Of a DNA stretch of 64,000 nucleotides, positions 10,726 to 23,561 are shown one piece after another; position 1 is the first letter of the stretch, and every line of letters begins with the position of its first letter. The position numbers and the translations under genes are program-made. The stretch comes from Schistocephalus solidus (lineage: Eukaryota; Platyhelminthes; Cestoda; Diphyllobothriidea; Diphyllobothriidae), in contig WEDG01005424.1 in the NCBI GenBank assembly GCA_017591395.1, forward strand, positions 62,001-126,000, in the 5' to 3' direction. The notes under the pieces are model-generated. The model saw only the letters and a list, made by a program, of their open reading frames with translations, searched no databases and was not told the DNA's origin.

Positions 10726-13306
10726 CTGCATAATTCACAAAACACTTGTATTCGGAGTGCATAAAATAAAATATCAATTATGAGGTAATTGGTAAAACAG
10801 GAATTATACACACTCCTCCCTAATTCATTGATCTAAGGAGCTATAAATAACAACATTAAATGCCTAAAGAAAGTATTACCATGCTGACACGTTTATAATA
10901 ATCAGTAGTTTCCGCACTCACCACCAATGATTGTAGATAATCTAATGATTGATTTATGTCTGAATTCGAGAATACTTGCCCAGCTTGCATCACCAATGTG
11001 GGTTTTTTGCGTGACAATTACTCGGTCATTGGTCTCGCTCATACTGACACAACAAGCTGTGTTTTTTTACGTGATCCTCTTGAGGCCAATTAGCCATCCC
11101 TGATGGGGGATGCTTGTACGCTTTTTACTCCTTTGCTGACCAAGGAATAATGAGTACAGCAGCTCACGACGCACATGGTTGTCAGCTATGGCTAGAAATT
11201 CTACCTTATTGAACATCAAGGTGTGGTCAGGGGCCCGAATGAGTCTCAACACGAGAGCTAGTCTCACCCCTTCTCACTTATGTTGCGTGTTCGGCCACAT
11301 ACGTGTGAATTCTTGTTCCCTTGCCGCGAGCGCAGTGACCTTGTACTAAAATCCGACTGATCTCTGCGGGTCTGAGGCGATTCTCGATTGCATTCTTTTT
11401 GTTTTATAGTACTTCGGTGGTCTCGACTGTGAAGAGGGTCTCAAGTAGTACTTCGAGTTCGGCTGAATAATCCATGAGCAAGCGAAAGACACGCCAATTG
11501 GTTCAACAGTTTTGGTGCTCATAGCCAAGTTGACCCTGCAATCGTTGAAGCGTTTAGCTGCACCTACCACAGACTGAATAGTTGGTCCCCGTACGAGATG
11601 GCACCTTCGTGGTCACCGAATCGACTGAGGTGGAAAAATTAAAAATACACCTTAACGTCGTTTTTTGGCCATATTATTTAAGACTTAGGATGATGCAAAC
11701 AACCAGACTATGCTCATAGATATCCTTGTCTGCTACATTACATTGAAATGGCCTAATAGTGAAGTGTCCAGGAAAGCAATATATAGAACGCGAGCACCAA
11801 GTCAGAGCATTTATTTAAGTGCTCTTTATTGGCGTATTTATACGCACCTCATTGAAAAAGAAGGCCAAATTACCCCAAATTCGGTGGGTGCTCAAATTGA
11901 ATAGCTGCCCACGCCACACTGTCAGTCACTGCATGCTTAAAAGAGACAAAAAAAGCTAAACCACACTGGTGAGTACTTCTGTACATCAAATATGTCTTGG
12001 AAGCCACCAGCTGCATTCTCACACCACTTGAAGTGCTAATTACACAAGACGGAAACGGCTATAAGGTGCGACACTATGAGACCGAAAAATCCACGGCTAT
12101 GGTGCGAATTGTCCGGGATCAGTACCTTGTCTGATCCAAATACGGACAAAGCAAGTGTGTTGGTACAAGGGCAAGATGCCTTCGGACATGTTTGGCTGAC
12201 CACGAAACAGCAGGAATAAAGGATGATACTAGATTTCAAGTCGAGGCTAAGTCAGTGGGCCCCTGACGCACATTGAAGACGGAAAAGGCAGAAATCATAG
12301 TGAGAACTGACAACCGTGTGGGACACGAGCTGTTTGAGTAATTGGTCTCTAGCACGCAGTAAAGTAACAAGCGCAATAGCCTTCCCCGCCCTATTCAGTG
12401 TTGATATTTCGCCTGGACAGGGTATGTGGCCTAGAGAAGATCGCACCAGCGAACACAGCTTGCCTGTGGGTATTAGCGAAAAAAATGGCCAAGTATATTT
12501 CACGCGAATAATCAACCGAGGTTTTGTAATTTGGGCAGTGAACATCTCGGCTTTGGATAAACAATGAATCATAAAATCAAGCGGTTAGTGCGAGAACCAC
12601 TGATGCTTATGAAAGTGTAGAGGCATGGCCAATACTGCACTTTTGCGTTCCACAACTTTATCTTTAGCTCCTAAATACGATAGGTTTTAGAGGAACTCAG
12701 AAACTGCAAGCGAATTTAATTCGTGTTTTGAGAATTGCATCACTGGCTTTTCAAGTAACTCGTTGATTTCACCCTTTCACGAGTTTGCACAATTTGTTCG
12801 TCTTATTCTCTTTATATCTACCCTCACACGCTTGTTGTCTGCCTGAGTATGTCTTTATTGTGGAGGACGTATTCGCGTATATCCTGCAAGTAAATGTTAT
12901 CCAGTGCCTGAAAAAGACCAAAGAAAAGCTACCTTATATAGAAAAAATTGCTGGCATCCGTTTAGTGCCCTAGTATAAGATAGTGTTGAAATCATCTTTT
13001 ACATGAAATTTTAAATGGATATTACTTTTTTAATCGAGGCAATACATCTTGATTTAATCTCGTCACTTCGTTCACTTACATTATCGTTCACAGTATCAAC
13101 TGTATCAACCTCAACTCCTGGTGGGCTAGGGACTAAGTATGATGTGCAAAATATCGGAATCTTTAAATCACTATGGGCAGAACCGGTGTAAGTTGCAAAT
13201 CGCTGTAACAGTGTGAAATTAGATTGCAGTGAATCAATTCGGTAGATATTTTAAAACCTTGAGCTAAAATTCCAAATATAACTTCGAAGTTTATTTTTTT
13301 ACATAC
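10726..13306. other. intron with a Penelope-like remnant and GC-richer repeat-like DNA
   Basis: GC content is visibly higher from about 11.0 to 12.7 kb than around it, suggesting inserted repeats. The part at 11.07-11.58 kb is assigned separately. At 12.0-12.6 kb both strands stay open for about 80-106 codons, but neither product is recognised, so no gene is called there. Confidence 0.4.
11067..11575 (-). mobile_element. Penelope-like element remnant (GIY-YIG-side C-terminus)
   Basis: Read on the minus strand, broken frames give fragments resembling the end of Penelope-like retroelement proteins. From about 11.57 to 11.35 kb the frame reads AAKRFNDCRVNLAM. After a frame break a second frame gives VRRGETSSRVETHSGP, and then DHTLMFNKVEFLAIADNHVR followed by RELL. 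This His-Thr/Phe/Glu spacing and the closing 'RELL' resemble the region after the GIY-YIG endonuclease motif in flatworm Penelope elements. Stops and frame changes show the copy is dead. The call rests on remembered family patterns; no intact catalytic motif is present. Confidence 0.45.
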
Positions 13307-13613
13307 CCAGTGCAGTTTCTGTTCGGTTGGTACTGCTTTGTATGGCGCTAATTTGAGATCGTATTTCTACGTGTCCGTACACGTTAGAAGCGACACATGC
13401 GTATATGACGCTATTCGCAATATCTCTACCAGCAACAAAATGTAACGTCGATCTGGCATCAACTATGGGACCAGCCGGCAGCTCCTCCTCCTTCACATTC
13501 CAGCATAAAATTGAAGTAACTTCAGGACACCATATGCGAATGGCAGGATTACCATCAGCTGGAGCAGATGAACCTTGTTTGGTATCATTTTGCCAGGGGT
13601 TAATTGTTGCCTC
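13307..13613 (-). CDS. IgSF receptor gene: Ig-like domain, second half
   Basis: Exon of 307 bp, phase 0 to phase 1, with donor CTGG then GTATGT and acceptor AATTGTAG. It encodes the C-terminal part of an Ig-like domain. GNPAIRIWCPEV is followed by a short variable stretch and then STLHFVAGRDIANSVIYACV and ASNVYG, the E-F strands with the canonical Y-x-C and A-S-N-x-x-G of I-set domains. The cysteine of YAC pairs in the fold with the one in the preceding exon (VLSVPC). The phase-0 join to the exon at 15551-15681 gives one continuous Ig domain. This is one of the clearest coding exons in the gene. Confidence 0.8.
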
Positions 13614-15550
13614 CTACAATTCAGCAGCATAGAACATTGTGCAAGGAAGAAGGGTGCAAAATACTAGAATTTACTTTTTGACCAAACAAGAATAATTAAT
13701 TACATTTCCAGAAAGCCAAGATTTAAAATGTTTTAATGTTGGCTGCGAAAGCAGTTTCACTTACTGTTGAACCTGATACCTGTTTTAAGTAGTTCGAAAA
13801 TGCACTTATGGAATTAAAGCTGCTACACACAGGCTGTCAAGAGACAGACGGAACGATATGTACTAGGCTGGAGGTAATGGCAGTGTACGTGGAATCTTAA
13901 GGATAGGGTATCAAACCTAGGATAAATGCCCACATTGCGTGAAATGTTGTATAATGGCTATTTAATAAGAACAATTATGACTTTCAGAATAATATTTCCA
14001 TCAAAACAAGCCATTCTTTTGAAGATGGTGTGACCAGTGAGGTGCTCATATAAGTTGCGTTACGGCACATTTGACGATTAAACTTTATACATTGTTGTGA
14101 CAGGTCTTGCTAAACCCTTGTCGGTTTCATCAGTGAGTTTGAACGAAACCATGCTTGACATAACATACAGAGAAAGCAATTAAATGTCGTCTCAATTTTG
14201 CCGTAAATAATGTGGCAATGTCAGACGAGGTGAAAGGCGTTTATGACGCAGCGGATCTTGTGCTCAGATAGTTGTTGTCTTTGTAACTGAAAATGGTTTC
14301 AACACCGATGAATATCAAGAAAGTATTTTTAAATGCTCTTTCCTCCTCTATGCTAGTTCCCCTTTAGCCTCTCTGTAAATAGTTTACCACTTAAAACTTA
14401 TCAACTTTTTCTCAGCGGCACAAAGCTATTTTACGTTGAAATAAGAACAGCTTATCCTGAAATCGTTTTTTTGAACGGTGCACTGCGATCGAATATCTAA
14501 AATGATGGGGTTTATTCTCCATTATCAACCAATCTTCAATTCTACTCACATTTCTAATTTCCGTTTTACAAGTCTTATAATCGTCCGCTAAAGAGAGGGC
14601 TCATAAAGGCAGCCGCTTGGCCATTGCAAATGTAACTCATCCTGCGCCTTATATAATGAGCATGGCACCATGGACTTGCGTGTGAAATAGATTAACCTGA
14701 AGCAGAGCTTCGCACCCTTTACCGCACTCTCTTTTCGCTTACTCACGTGGCTCCTATGGCAAAATAAATGCAATATGACTATATATGAACTCGTCAGTGG
14801 TGGAAAAAAATCTAAAAAGACAGTCTATGCAGGCCACAACGCCATAGTCCCCACATCGTGGGCCAGGCATCTATACAGGCAGTTCCACTCATACATACCC
14901 GAGAGCATCTACTCCTCGATTAAGAGCATAAATTACAGAAATCTGGCATTGTGACGTTTGGTCAGGAATGTTAGATGAAAAATATGCAATCGGGTCGTTT
15001 TATATTAGCGGTCTGCAATGGTGAAAAGTAAGCAAATAGTGCATACTGTACAGCTTCATTTAATTGTTCAACCTTTAAATTAATCTGACCCTAATCCGGT
15101 TAACCTCCCTGAATGCGAACGGTGATTAAGTAATGATTAAATGAGCTGGAAATTGCTTTCTTGGTCTCCCATTGATTTTTGATGACACATTTGAAATGGA
15201 CGTTTTCTATTATGGCCTTGATAAACTGTTAATATAAGAGTTTACATTTCAGACACATTATGAGTTAGATCAAAAAGCTATAGTACGAGGCCATCTGCTA
15301 CAAAACTCCACGAGCATAACTTTCCTTGACCTATTGTCATCCTACACTGAACGAAGATCTTTATTCTTGTTGATCAGCTCAAAATGTGCTGATGTGTAAA
15401 CATATAACTCTTAGTTTCTAATCTTAAATGATACGTTACTAACAATAAATATTTTGTTTATCAGTTGATGGAAAGACATACAATATTTGAAAATGTTATA
15501 TCTCTGTAAAATGTGAAATTATAATTTATCAGCTGAATCTAGTCACGTAC
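13614..15550. other. intron, nothing recognised
   Basis: About 1.9 kb between two exons that encode halves of the same Ig domain. No gene, RNA or repeat that I can name is visible on either strand. Confidence 0.45.
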
Positions 15551-15681
15551 CAATATTTTTAATATTCTCCACGTCATTTTTCGTGGTGGATACGTTGATG
15601 TTTCACATGGAACAGAAAGAACGAACCCCGTGTATTCTGTAGAATACTGTGCATTTGATTCATTTAACCTTCTTAAGTGAC
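15551..15681 (-). CDS. IgSF receptor gene: Ig-like domain, first half
   Basis: Exon of 131 bp, phase 1 to phase 0, with a good acceptor (CACCATTTCAATTTTAG) and donor ATTG then GTACGT. The frame contains EYTGFVLSVPCETSTYPPRK and then MTWRI, the B strand with the first Ig cysteine and the C strand with the core tryptophan, spaced as in Ig domains. It joins in phase 0 to the exon at 13307-13613, which supplies the second cysteine (YAC). An intron inside an Ig domain is common in invertebrate receptor genes. Confidence 0.76.
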
Positions 15682-18600
15682 CTAAAATTGAAATGGTGAA
15701 AATAAATAGTGTTTGGTGTCCTAAGAGCAACATCTGGCTTCCTGAAGATTCACTTACTTTTTATAAAAAAATTAACTGGACTGGAATAAGCACCCCATCC
15801 AAGTCTGTTTCTCCCTCTGCAGGTGTACAGTCCAGCACAGTATGGTACTTTTACGGGTATCTCTTTGGTAAAGCATTTCGAATGCTAAAAATTTGAAGGC
15901 ATATAACTATTAAATTTTTCAAATTTCGTTCTTAGATCATGTGCATATAAAGGCATTACTGAAATGAATTTATTGGAAAAAAATATTTTACTTCCCAAAG
16001 GCGTCAGAATGGCTTAAGGTAAACAATCCCATTACAATTCATCCACTCATCGACAGATGCTTAATTTTTAGTAGAAGCTTCGAATACTCGCGTGTATTGT
16101 AACTTTCTTCGTTTTTGGGCTGTGTTTATTGACAAAAAATGTCCACCTGAAATTTCGATCACAAACAAATTAAACAAACCCTATTAATTCCAGCCAGCAC
16201 TTAGTTGTTTTTGAAACTTTGTTCAAGACAAGGCAAATATTTTATTATCACCAGTAAGGAGCCGAATATTATAAGTTTAGGCAGTCATCAACTTGTTAGA
16301 TGATATATGGCTAAAGAGCAGCTCAAAAAATATTTACCTTTTACAACTTTCTCGTACTCCTCGTAATAAAACCCTCATAATAAAATACATCAACTGTAAG
16401 CCTGAGTAGGTTCACTTCTGCATTTTGTGTTGTTATGTTGCTTTTGTAGGACAAAAACTTCATTGTATGTCATATCAAATCAGTTGAAAGTAAGCAGCAT
16501 ACAAAATCATACAAATGAAAAGTAAGAACAAGGACGTCTGGCTAACTTACTATCTGTGAAATATTCGCATTCATAGTCGACTATAGAGAAAAACTCAGGC
16601 AAAATTTATTTCTACAGATCCATAAAACTGCATTCAATTTTCATATTTAATTTAAATAGTGTAATTCATGAGATGTAATGGAAGAACTCTGTACCCATTA
16701 TTTCGGGTCAGCTTAATCATTGAACATTGTCAAAAGGGTAACACGATCTAACCTTTTTTGAAAATAGAGGAGTAAACACCCCTACCAAAAATGCATTTGT
16801 TTTCAATCGGTGCTTTTCGGAAAAGCCTTCACCTGTGCAGAATAATGTTTTAAATTTATTTTGTCAATATTAATTTAACACATTTTGGCATAAAGCAATG
16901 ATTATTGGCGATGCTTATATTGATAGAATTTCCAAACGTGCAAATCACAAAGTTTCTTCAGTTAAAATGGACAATGCTACAGCAGCAATGCTGTTTGTAT
17001 TTTGCTAGTAAAGTGCATTAGTTAAAACTACAAATGTTTACCAAAATTTTCATCATCGTTGAAATCAGGTGGAAGATGATGTTTGGAAAAAATGTATTGT
17101 CAGCAACAGGGGCTCTGTAGATAAATGGCCACTGACAAAGAATGGAACAGGGATGACGACTTCTGACTTATTATTAAACCTCAGCCAGCTCTATCCAAAC
17201 CTCTAGTTCGGGGCATAAATTGACCGAACTCCAGATATCGTTTTTATTGAGCCTTTGTAAATCCAATGTGTTGCCCACTGAGGCATGGGTGAGGTGTCTT
17301 GCGCATTTTGATTTGTTAAATAAATACACAACAATCAGTTTACAACACTTTTGTTCCTGAAACCTAGTCGTTTGGCGCCCCTCCACGAGAGAGATTGTTT
17401 CCTGATTAAAATAATGTCCATTTTACTTTCAAATATTTTTTATGTCCAAGACGTAAGTGAGAATTTCGTCAGGCAGTTCATTTTTCTCCTGTACTCATAA
17501 CTCCCCGGTTCATGAGTGGTGCCAAATTAAAAAAGGGAAACTTCATCCCTTGTGACACAAAGTACCAGTATCTCTCTGGATATAGAACACCTGGGCAAAT
17601 TCATTCAGTTTCTTCCCTTAATTCCGTTTAAAAATGGATGAAAGGCATGAACACGCATCCCTGCGATATACTGATAGGCATTCTGTTTGAAGACATAACT
17701 TATTGAAGATGATTAATAATCTGACCAAGGGAATTATCACCGTTGACCGTTGTTCTGGACGTTCTTTTTCTTTGGTGATGCATTTTATGTTTGTTTGAGT
17801 CTTCGCATATGATCCAAACTGGCATCCACGTAAAGACGTCCGAGAAGTCACAATGTTTTTCAAAAGCCTTCAAGCATGGTCCTTGCTTTGAGATTTGATC
17901 CGATAAGTTGAGGCAATCGATTAAGAAGGTTGAAATCAAAACATTACTCGCTGACAGCTGAAAACCTCCGTGAGGCTCAACGATTTACACCGCCACCATA
18001 AAGCACCCAGTTATTCCCCCCGACCAAATATGCTCTTAATATACAGTAATCGGAATGATTAGTATAACTACTACTAATCATGTTGCGATTTCCCATTAAC
18101 ACGTGGCTTTGATTCTTCAGATGGCCCCAGCTACAAAGTCAAACTAAATCCCCTTGTCTGTAACTAAGTCCGTGTCGCATAGTGCAGAAGACGGAAAAAT
18201 ACGTCGAAGGCTTTACGCAAATTTTGAATACATCAACAAACAATAAGCAAAATACTATTTGCAATACAACATAGTACGCAATTTAGTAGAGAGTATGTTC
18301 CCTGAAGCTTTTGCAACGAGGTTTTTAAAAGTCATTTTCTCTACAATTTCTTTTTCTCATGTTTGCATGGGCATTGTTTATAAACTTCCAAAAGGGGATC
18401 TAAATGCGTTCATATGAATATTCGTGCTTCCATGATTCTCTCTTTTCCAACAAAATCCGTTATTTTAAACCAGAGTAATATAAATTACAGTAATTCTTTA
18501 GTTTTTTCATTCAAGCGATGCTAGTTAATCCTTAATTTTGATGTTTTTGTTTCACTTCGGTCGGTCTCTGTTACTATTAGGTCTTTTGTGAATCGCACAT

Positions 18601-21280
18601 AGTTAAGTACCATGTCACTTTTTGTAAGTGTCCGTTACACTACGCCATCAATGTGAGCTACGAAATGTTCACTATAAAACCTGAAATTCACTTTCATCTT
18701 TGCACTTATCACCTACTGTATGGGTAAGATAGATGCCATACATGGTCTGTTTTAAGTTTATTTTGGCATTTACGTGTGAAGTGTTAAGAATTATTGCCAT
18801 ATTTAATAAATTAATTCGAAAAATTCAAGAATTTGCTCAGATTTCGTTAATTATTTGGGATTTGCAAATAGGTCGATGCATCTACATCATGAATGCACAT
18901 TTTTTTAATGAGCTAACCACATTTTGCAAAAAATCAAATGCTCCTTGGCAAAAAATGGAAATTTTTCTGAGGATTTTTAAAGTTGTCTATAAGTATAAAC
19001 TTTTTTAAAATAAATTGTTTTATCATTCCAGCGTGGATTAAATGACGGATTAAAGATCAATTTGACATTTATACCGAAATTAAAGGACTTGCATATTTTT
19101 ATCAAAAATACTGCCTATTTTTTAGTGTCCCTATACCACGTCATAAGACCAATAACACTCTGAAAATTGACAATAAATAACACTGTACACAATCCAGTGT
19201 TAAAAGTGAATTTGAGGCTGCTCACATAAACTGTTCCTAAAATAATGCGGAATAAAGGCGGCATTATCGTGGTCAGCAATTCAGATACGCCAACTAAATA
19301 GCAGTAACTGCAGCCAATATGCACTTTGGTAAGAATGAAAAGACATTGGTAATGAGACAAAGGTCATGTCGAAGTATCTTTCTCTAATTAAAAACGCTGG
19401 AGAAGCCTAGCATTTAATTACGAAAATCAGCAAGACAAATATTAATTTCAGGATTACCTTAAGCGCAACGGATAATTTCTGGCGTTTAAAATCTCTGCAA
19501 GCATTTGCGAAAGTTTGAATTGCCGTGTGGCCTTTGTGAAGCATTTACCTAGTATCCAGTCAAGTCATTCGAATTTCCAAAAATTAGCTATACATTATGC
19601 ATTTTCCCAAAATTTCGTTGTCATTCCGAAATTGGAAATAAAAAAAATTTGACCATTTATTTTTGAACTTTAGCAACATCGATTCTATCACCTTTAAGTG
19701 AGCTTCTTCGCATTGAGTCTGTTTTTGTTTTAACAGGATAGACATTAACTGTTCTGCGGAAGTAGCCATGGTGATTCCTGCGTTGCCACTTTGTTATAAT
19801 CTTGCCACAAGTGTGGTTTACGCCCGTCCATCAACTCCTCGATCGAATACCCAAACGAAAACTCAACAGCAAGTGCGGATAATTACACGTGTATCACCGT
19901 ATGCTAAAAGCATTTCGCTAAAGGTGAACAAGGAACGTACGACACTGTACAAAGTCAGACTGGAATTGGACTGCTCTATCTTTTTGAATTCAGTTAAAAG
20001 GTACTAACTTTGAAACGTCTTAGCTGTGAATACGAGTGTCGCATTATATTAAGTTTATAAAAGCATACATATTACAGGGATTGACTGCGTATTTGTGACT
20101 TTTCCGGTATGTTTTTGTGTATCATTTTTGGCTTATTTAGCTAGAAAAACTTTTCATTCTGCAAGGTATCAAAAAATGTAATTTTTAATATTGAATAGCA
20201 AAAAATATTGCAAAATGATGCAACACTGATAAAAATGAGGTTATTATTAATTTTATTCGTATTCAGATAGTACTGATTACTTAAACTGCAATGTTATCCG
20301 CGTTACGTTTAGCTAGCTTCCACAAATCCAATTGAAAATAGTAAGTAAAAAATTCTTAACAGTTTTATTTTTCAAAGAAATTAACCACTTAATTGGTGTT
20401 ATTTAATGTTTTATAAGTGTAAACTGATACATTCTGAGTTGGCAATGAATTTTAGAGGAAATATAAAACTGAAATTTTAGAACTGGAGTATCTACAAAAA
20501 CACATAGAACGCCATGGGAACCACTGATGAGTTGAACCCCTGGCATTTGCGTCACTCAACGGCAGCATAACGGTGAAACATATGTTAGGTTAGAAAGTAT
20601 TCGGGCTCCCAATATGGTGTACCAGATAAATCCTATACAAGAAACGGTTAGCCAGCATACTTGTAGTTGAATATGGTGAGATTATGTAACAAGCTATGCA
20701 TAAGCAGGATTCCAGCGCGTTTGTTGAGTTAGCATTTTTTGGAAAATGCATTATTTAAGGAAATGAATATGTAGAAACGATTTTTTCATGCAGAAGAAGA
20801 TTATATAATAAACAATTTACCAGAATGTGTTCACATGTAAATATTTACTTATAAGTAAAGACATCAGTTTGGGTTGTGAAGGTATAACGATGAAGCATTA
20901 TCGAATCCTTCGAATGTTTGTTTTCTGCTAGCAAGCATGTAACTATTCTCCCTTACGGGTTTCATTGATGACACACTCAAAAAAACTATGGTCATGTAAT
21001 ATACCTAACAACGATAATTATATCCTTAGGTATTACGTTGGATTACGAAGTTTTCATCTGAATAAGTTGCACGACTGATCCTAAATTAATCACGGGTACC
21101 ACTTAATGTATTATAAAAGTTGGTTGGCTTCATTGGTTTTTAAAATAGTTTCAGTGCATAACATAAATTACTATGTATTTGATATCTTTCAAAAATAAGC
21201 TGCCGCACAGTCACAGTTTAAATCGAACTGTGTGGTTTCCTGATATTAACTGCATGATACTTTTTGAAAAAAATACTTAC
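15682..21280. other. large intron(s) with at least one exon not located
   Basis: The exon at 21281-21400 leaves in phase 0 and the exon at 15551-15681 enters in phase 1, so at least one phase 0-to-1 exon should lie here. A possible 30-bp micro-exon at 16551-16580 is listed separately. Short ORFs (for example 17174-17386 and 19115-19360, both minus) have no recognisable product. The rest is AT-rich. Confidence 0.4.
16551..16580 (-). CDS. possible 30-bp micro-exon of the receptor gene
   Basis: On the minus strand a strong acceptor (GAGTTTTTCTCTATAG) is followed after 30 bases by a strong donor (ACAGATA then GTAAGT). The length is a multiple of three. It is open both as phase 0-0 (STMNANISQI) and as phase 1-1 (DYECEYFTD after a split codon). 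Flatworm genes are known to use very short symmetric exons. Without transcript data it could equally be a pair of decoy splice sites. Confidence 0.22.
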
Positions 21281-21400
21281 ATGACAGCAACCAACCAACA
21301 AATACTTCGTAATTTCTTGCGTTGCGGTGGTCACTGAAAAAGATCCTGGAATGCTAAAAACCAATTGTTTTTCGTCGACCTGCATGTCTATACCAAACAC
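21281..21400 (-). CDS. IgSF receptor gene: end of second Ig-like domain
   Basis: Exon of 120 bp (40 codons), phase 0 to phase 0, with acceptor GGTTGAATTAG and strong donor TGTCAT then GTAAGT. The frame begins VFGIDMQVDEKQLVFSIPG and ends KYLLVGCCH, plausibly the late strands of the Ig domain begun in the exon at 21503-21765, although the usual Y-x-C is replaced by Y-L-L-V-G-C-C. The 102-bp intron between the two exons is short. Phase and splice sites fit exactly. Confidence 0.62.
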
Positions 21401-21502
21401 CTAATTCAACCAAAAAAGCCTTGCGGGCATTTAATTGATAGCATAAACACCAATTTCGGTGCATGGCTGTTGCTTCAAAGAGCATAATTTTTCTTGACTT
21501 AC

Positions 21503-21765
21503 AGGGCCGACGTTTACAGCTACACCAGACCAGTCACCATTCTCGCCCATCTCCGTTTGCCAGTTGATTCCATCATGTCCACTGATGCGCAAGTTTTGTG
21601 TTAGTATAGCATTTTGAAGGTTGCATTGTGCATCAAAGTGCGGACGCAGATGCCATTCCACAGTGTCAACTTTTGGATTTGCGCTTAAGCAACAGTTTAG
21701 TAGTCCCAGACTCCCTGACGTTAGGTATGTTGTGATATGAAGATTTTCCAAAACCTCGGGCTTAT
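21503..21765 (-). CDS. IgSF receptor gene: second Ig-like domain, first part
   Basis: Exon of 263 bp, phase 1 to phase 0, with acceptor TTTTGTCTGACTCCAG and donor GGCCCT then GTAAGT. The frame begins with KPEV, a typical Ig interdomain linker. It continues through GSLGLLNCCLSANPKVDTVE to WHLRP, giving the B-strand cysteine and C-strand tryptophan of an Ig fold. The rest (QCNLQNAILTQNLRISGHDG, then INWQTEMGENGDWSG) is longer than usual for the C-E region, so this domain is divergent. It follows directly in phase from the exon at 21913-22106. Confidence 0.72.
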
Positions 21766-21912
21766 CTGGAGTCAGACAAAATGAGAGTGAATTTTTTAAC
21801 TTGAACGTACGTGCTAAGAAACCTATTGAATCTCTAAAAACAAATATTGGGTAGTGCGTATGGTATTCAAGCCACCCTATAAATTACATCAAAAAGATAT
21901 GTTAAAACTTAC

Positions 21913-22106
21913 ACAGAACAGAAATTTTGTAAGTAACTGTTGCTTTTAAGTCGCGTAATTCCATGTTTGTTGATTTCTGCTTTCTATGGCCCCTGACACA
22001 CAGATATTTTCCCGCATGATGTTGGGAAACATTGTGTATATAAAGTATGCCGGAAGAATCTATGGTAAAATCCTTGGATATTGGGATTCTTCGATCTTCT
22101 TTGTAC
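21913..22106 (-). CDS. IgSF receptor gene: first clear Ig domain, second half
   Basis: Exon of 194 bp, phase 2 to phase 1, with acceptor TTTTATAAATTTTAG and donor CTGT then GTAAGT. The frame reads YKEDRRIPISKDFTIDSSGI, then LYIHNVSQHHAGKYLCVRGH, an almost textbook I-set E-F region (L-x-I-x-N-V-x-x-x-x-x-G-x-Y-x-C). It ends in an antiparallel strand TVTYKISVL. The first base completes a TGG codon with the preceding exon, supplying the Ig core tryptophan just before YKED. This strengthens both exons. Confidence 0.82.
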
Positions 22107-22761
22107 CTAAAATTTATAAAATAGGGACGAAATAGATGGATTAATTTACTTAAAGAAAAAAACGTTTCCAAAATAATTCACACTGAAAAAAATCAGGCAT
22201 AATAGAAAGCGAATTATACCTTTGTTCATTTTACGGTAGTTAGCTTAGCCATATAGGTGTTCAAACTTTTATTTTTAATTCAGCTGCATAAAGAAGAAAA
22301 AGGTAAAGTGAAATTAAGTTTAGTTTCGGGTTATATAATTACAATTTTGAAATACTTTTTAGACTTGTGCGCTTAATTTATTATATGAGGAACCTAACAC
22401 AAGCAAAAAGTTGCAAGTCAGCATATTCGAAACTTTTTTCATAAATGTGCATCAATGATGCTTTTTCGTAGAAATATGCTTCAAATTAAGCAAGTGCGTT
22501 TTTTCAACATTAAGTCTTTTTTTAAAAAACCTATGCAATAAATTGTATAAGAAAGACATAAGCAGAGACCATGTAGAGGAATAATTAAAAACCTTTCACA
22601 TTTGAATTCATGAATAAAATTTTAAAAGATACGTACATTTTAGTTGTTTTCTTTCAAAGGAAATCTGCAATATTTTACGCATATGGTGACCTACTATGCT
22701 CAGAGCCATGGCAAGGTACATTAAGCAAATTTAGATATATAAGACTTATTTGTTTGCTTAC
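22107..22761. other. intron, AT-rich
   Basis: A 655-bp intron inside an Ig domain; no other feature is seen. Confidence 0.5.
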
Positions 22762-22888
22762 CAGTTGTGATTTCGCGTTTTATATGTACTCTCCTTTATG
22801 CAAAGAAGTGCAATCCTAGGGGTGCCTTTCATAACAGAAATATCAATAATGTCGCCTGTGTTTATTGTCTTGTTCGGGCTCGATGATA
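22762..22888 (-). CDS. IgSF receptor gene: first clear Ig domain, first half
   Basis: Exon of 127 bp, phase 1 to phase 2, with an excellent acceptor (a T-rich tract ending CCAATTCAG) and donor AACTG then GTAAGC. It encodes SSSPNKTINTGDIIDISVMK, then GTPRIALLCIKESTYKTRNH and N. LLC gives the first Ig cysteine, and the split codon TG plus G at the junction gives the tryptophan (N-W-Y-K-E-D). It was found by asking what could precede the exon at 21913-22106 in phase, and it fits at both ends. It has no start codon of its own. Confidence 0.76.
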
Positions 22889-23561
22889 CTGAATTGGAAA
22901 AAAAAGACAGCGCAATAGACTAAAATGAAGTCTGTAACTCTTAGGTGGACAATAAAGTGAGCAAAAACATCCCAGCATAATATTCATAATACGTGAATTA
23001 TTTTGTACAATCAAACCACCAGCTTATCATATTTAAATCCTTTGCCAGTTATTTAATTCCAGGTAAACATTTGGCAGATATTAGGTTTAAAGATATGTTT
23101 AAACTACTTGAAAAAATATTTCCATGAGGTTTAGCTAAAACATATAAGGTAAATTGCTCTAATCTCGTAGAAAAAAGATCGAATACCTTTCAAAAATATT
23201 GTTCAGCATTATCCTCAAAATACTCTCCAAATTGTGCTTGAACAAACTTGTGGACAGTAAAGCGGCAATGCTTATGTTATTCAGACACACAACAACGATT
23301 TATAGAAGCTTTTAAATGTATGAAATATTCATGGGTTATTTTTTTAAAGGCAATAAAAATCTCCCTTTATTCAGTGGGTAAACGTCATTTTATTCTATCT
23401 CCGCAGTGGTTTAAAAAATTATGCTTAAGTGCTTCAGTAGAAAATAGGGAAAATTGAAACTTTTTATTTCTCAGTGCATGCATGGATGCTGTTAATCAAC
23501 GTATTCCAGAACGAGGCAATTTTTTTCAAAGTAAACTTCTGCTAGGAAAACAAAAATTCAC
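22889..23561. other. intron, AT-rich
   Basis: No gene or repeat is seen on either strand. A plus-strand ORF at 23248-23457 has no recognisable product. Confidence 0.45.

Noticed and set aside
19115..19360. Minus-strand 81-codon hydrophobic ORF
   Set aside because: Could look like membrane helices, but AT-rich DNA yields such ORFs by chance and no splice or family evidence supports it.
19461..19548. Minus-strand open stretch ending FKLSQMLAEILNARNYPLRL with a GTAATC donor
   Set aside because: Protein-like, but its phases (1 to 2) do not fit the neighbouring receptor exons and the acceptor is weak.
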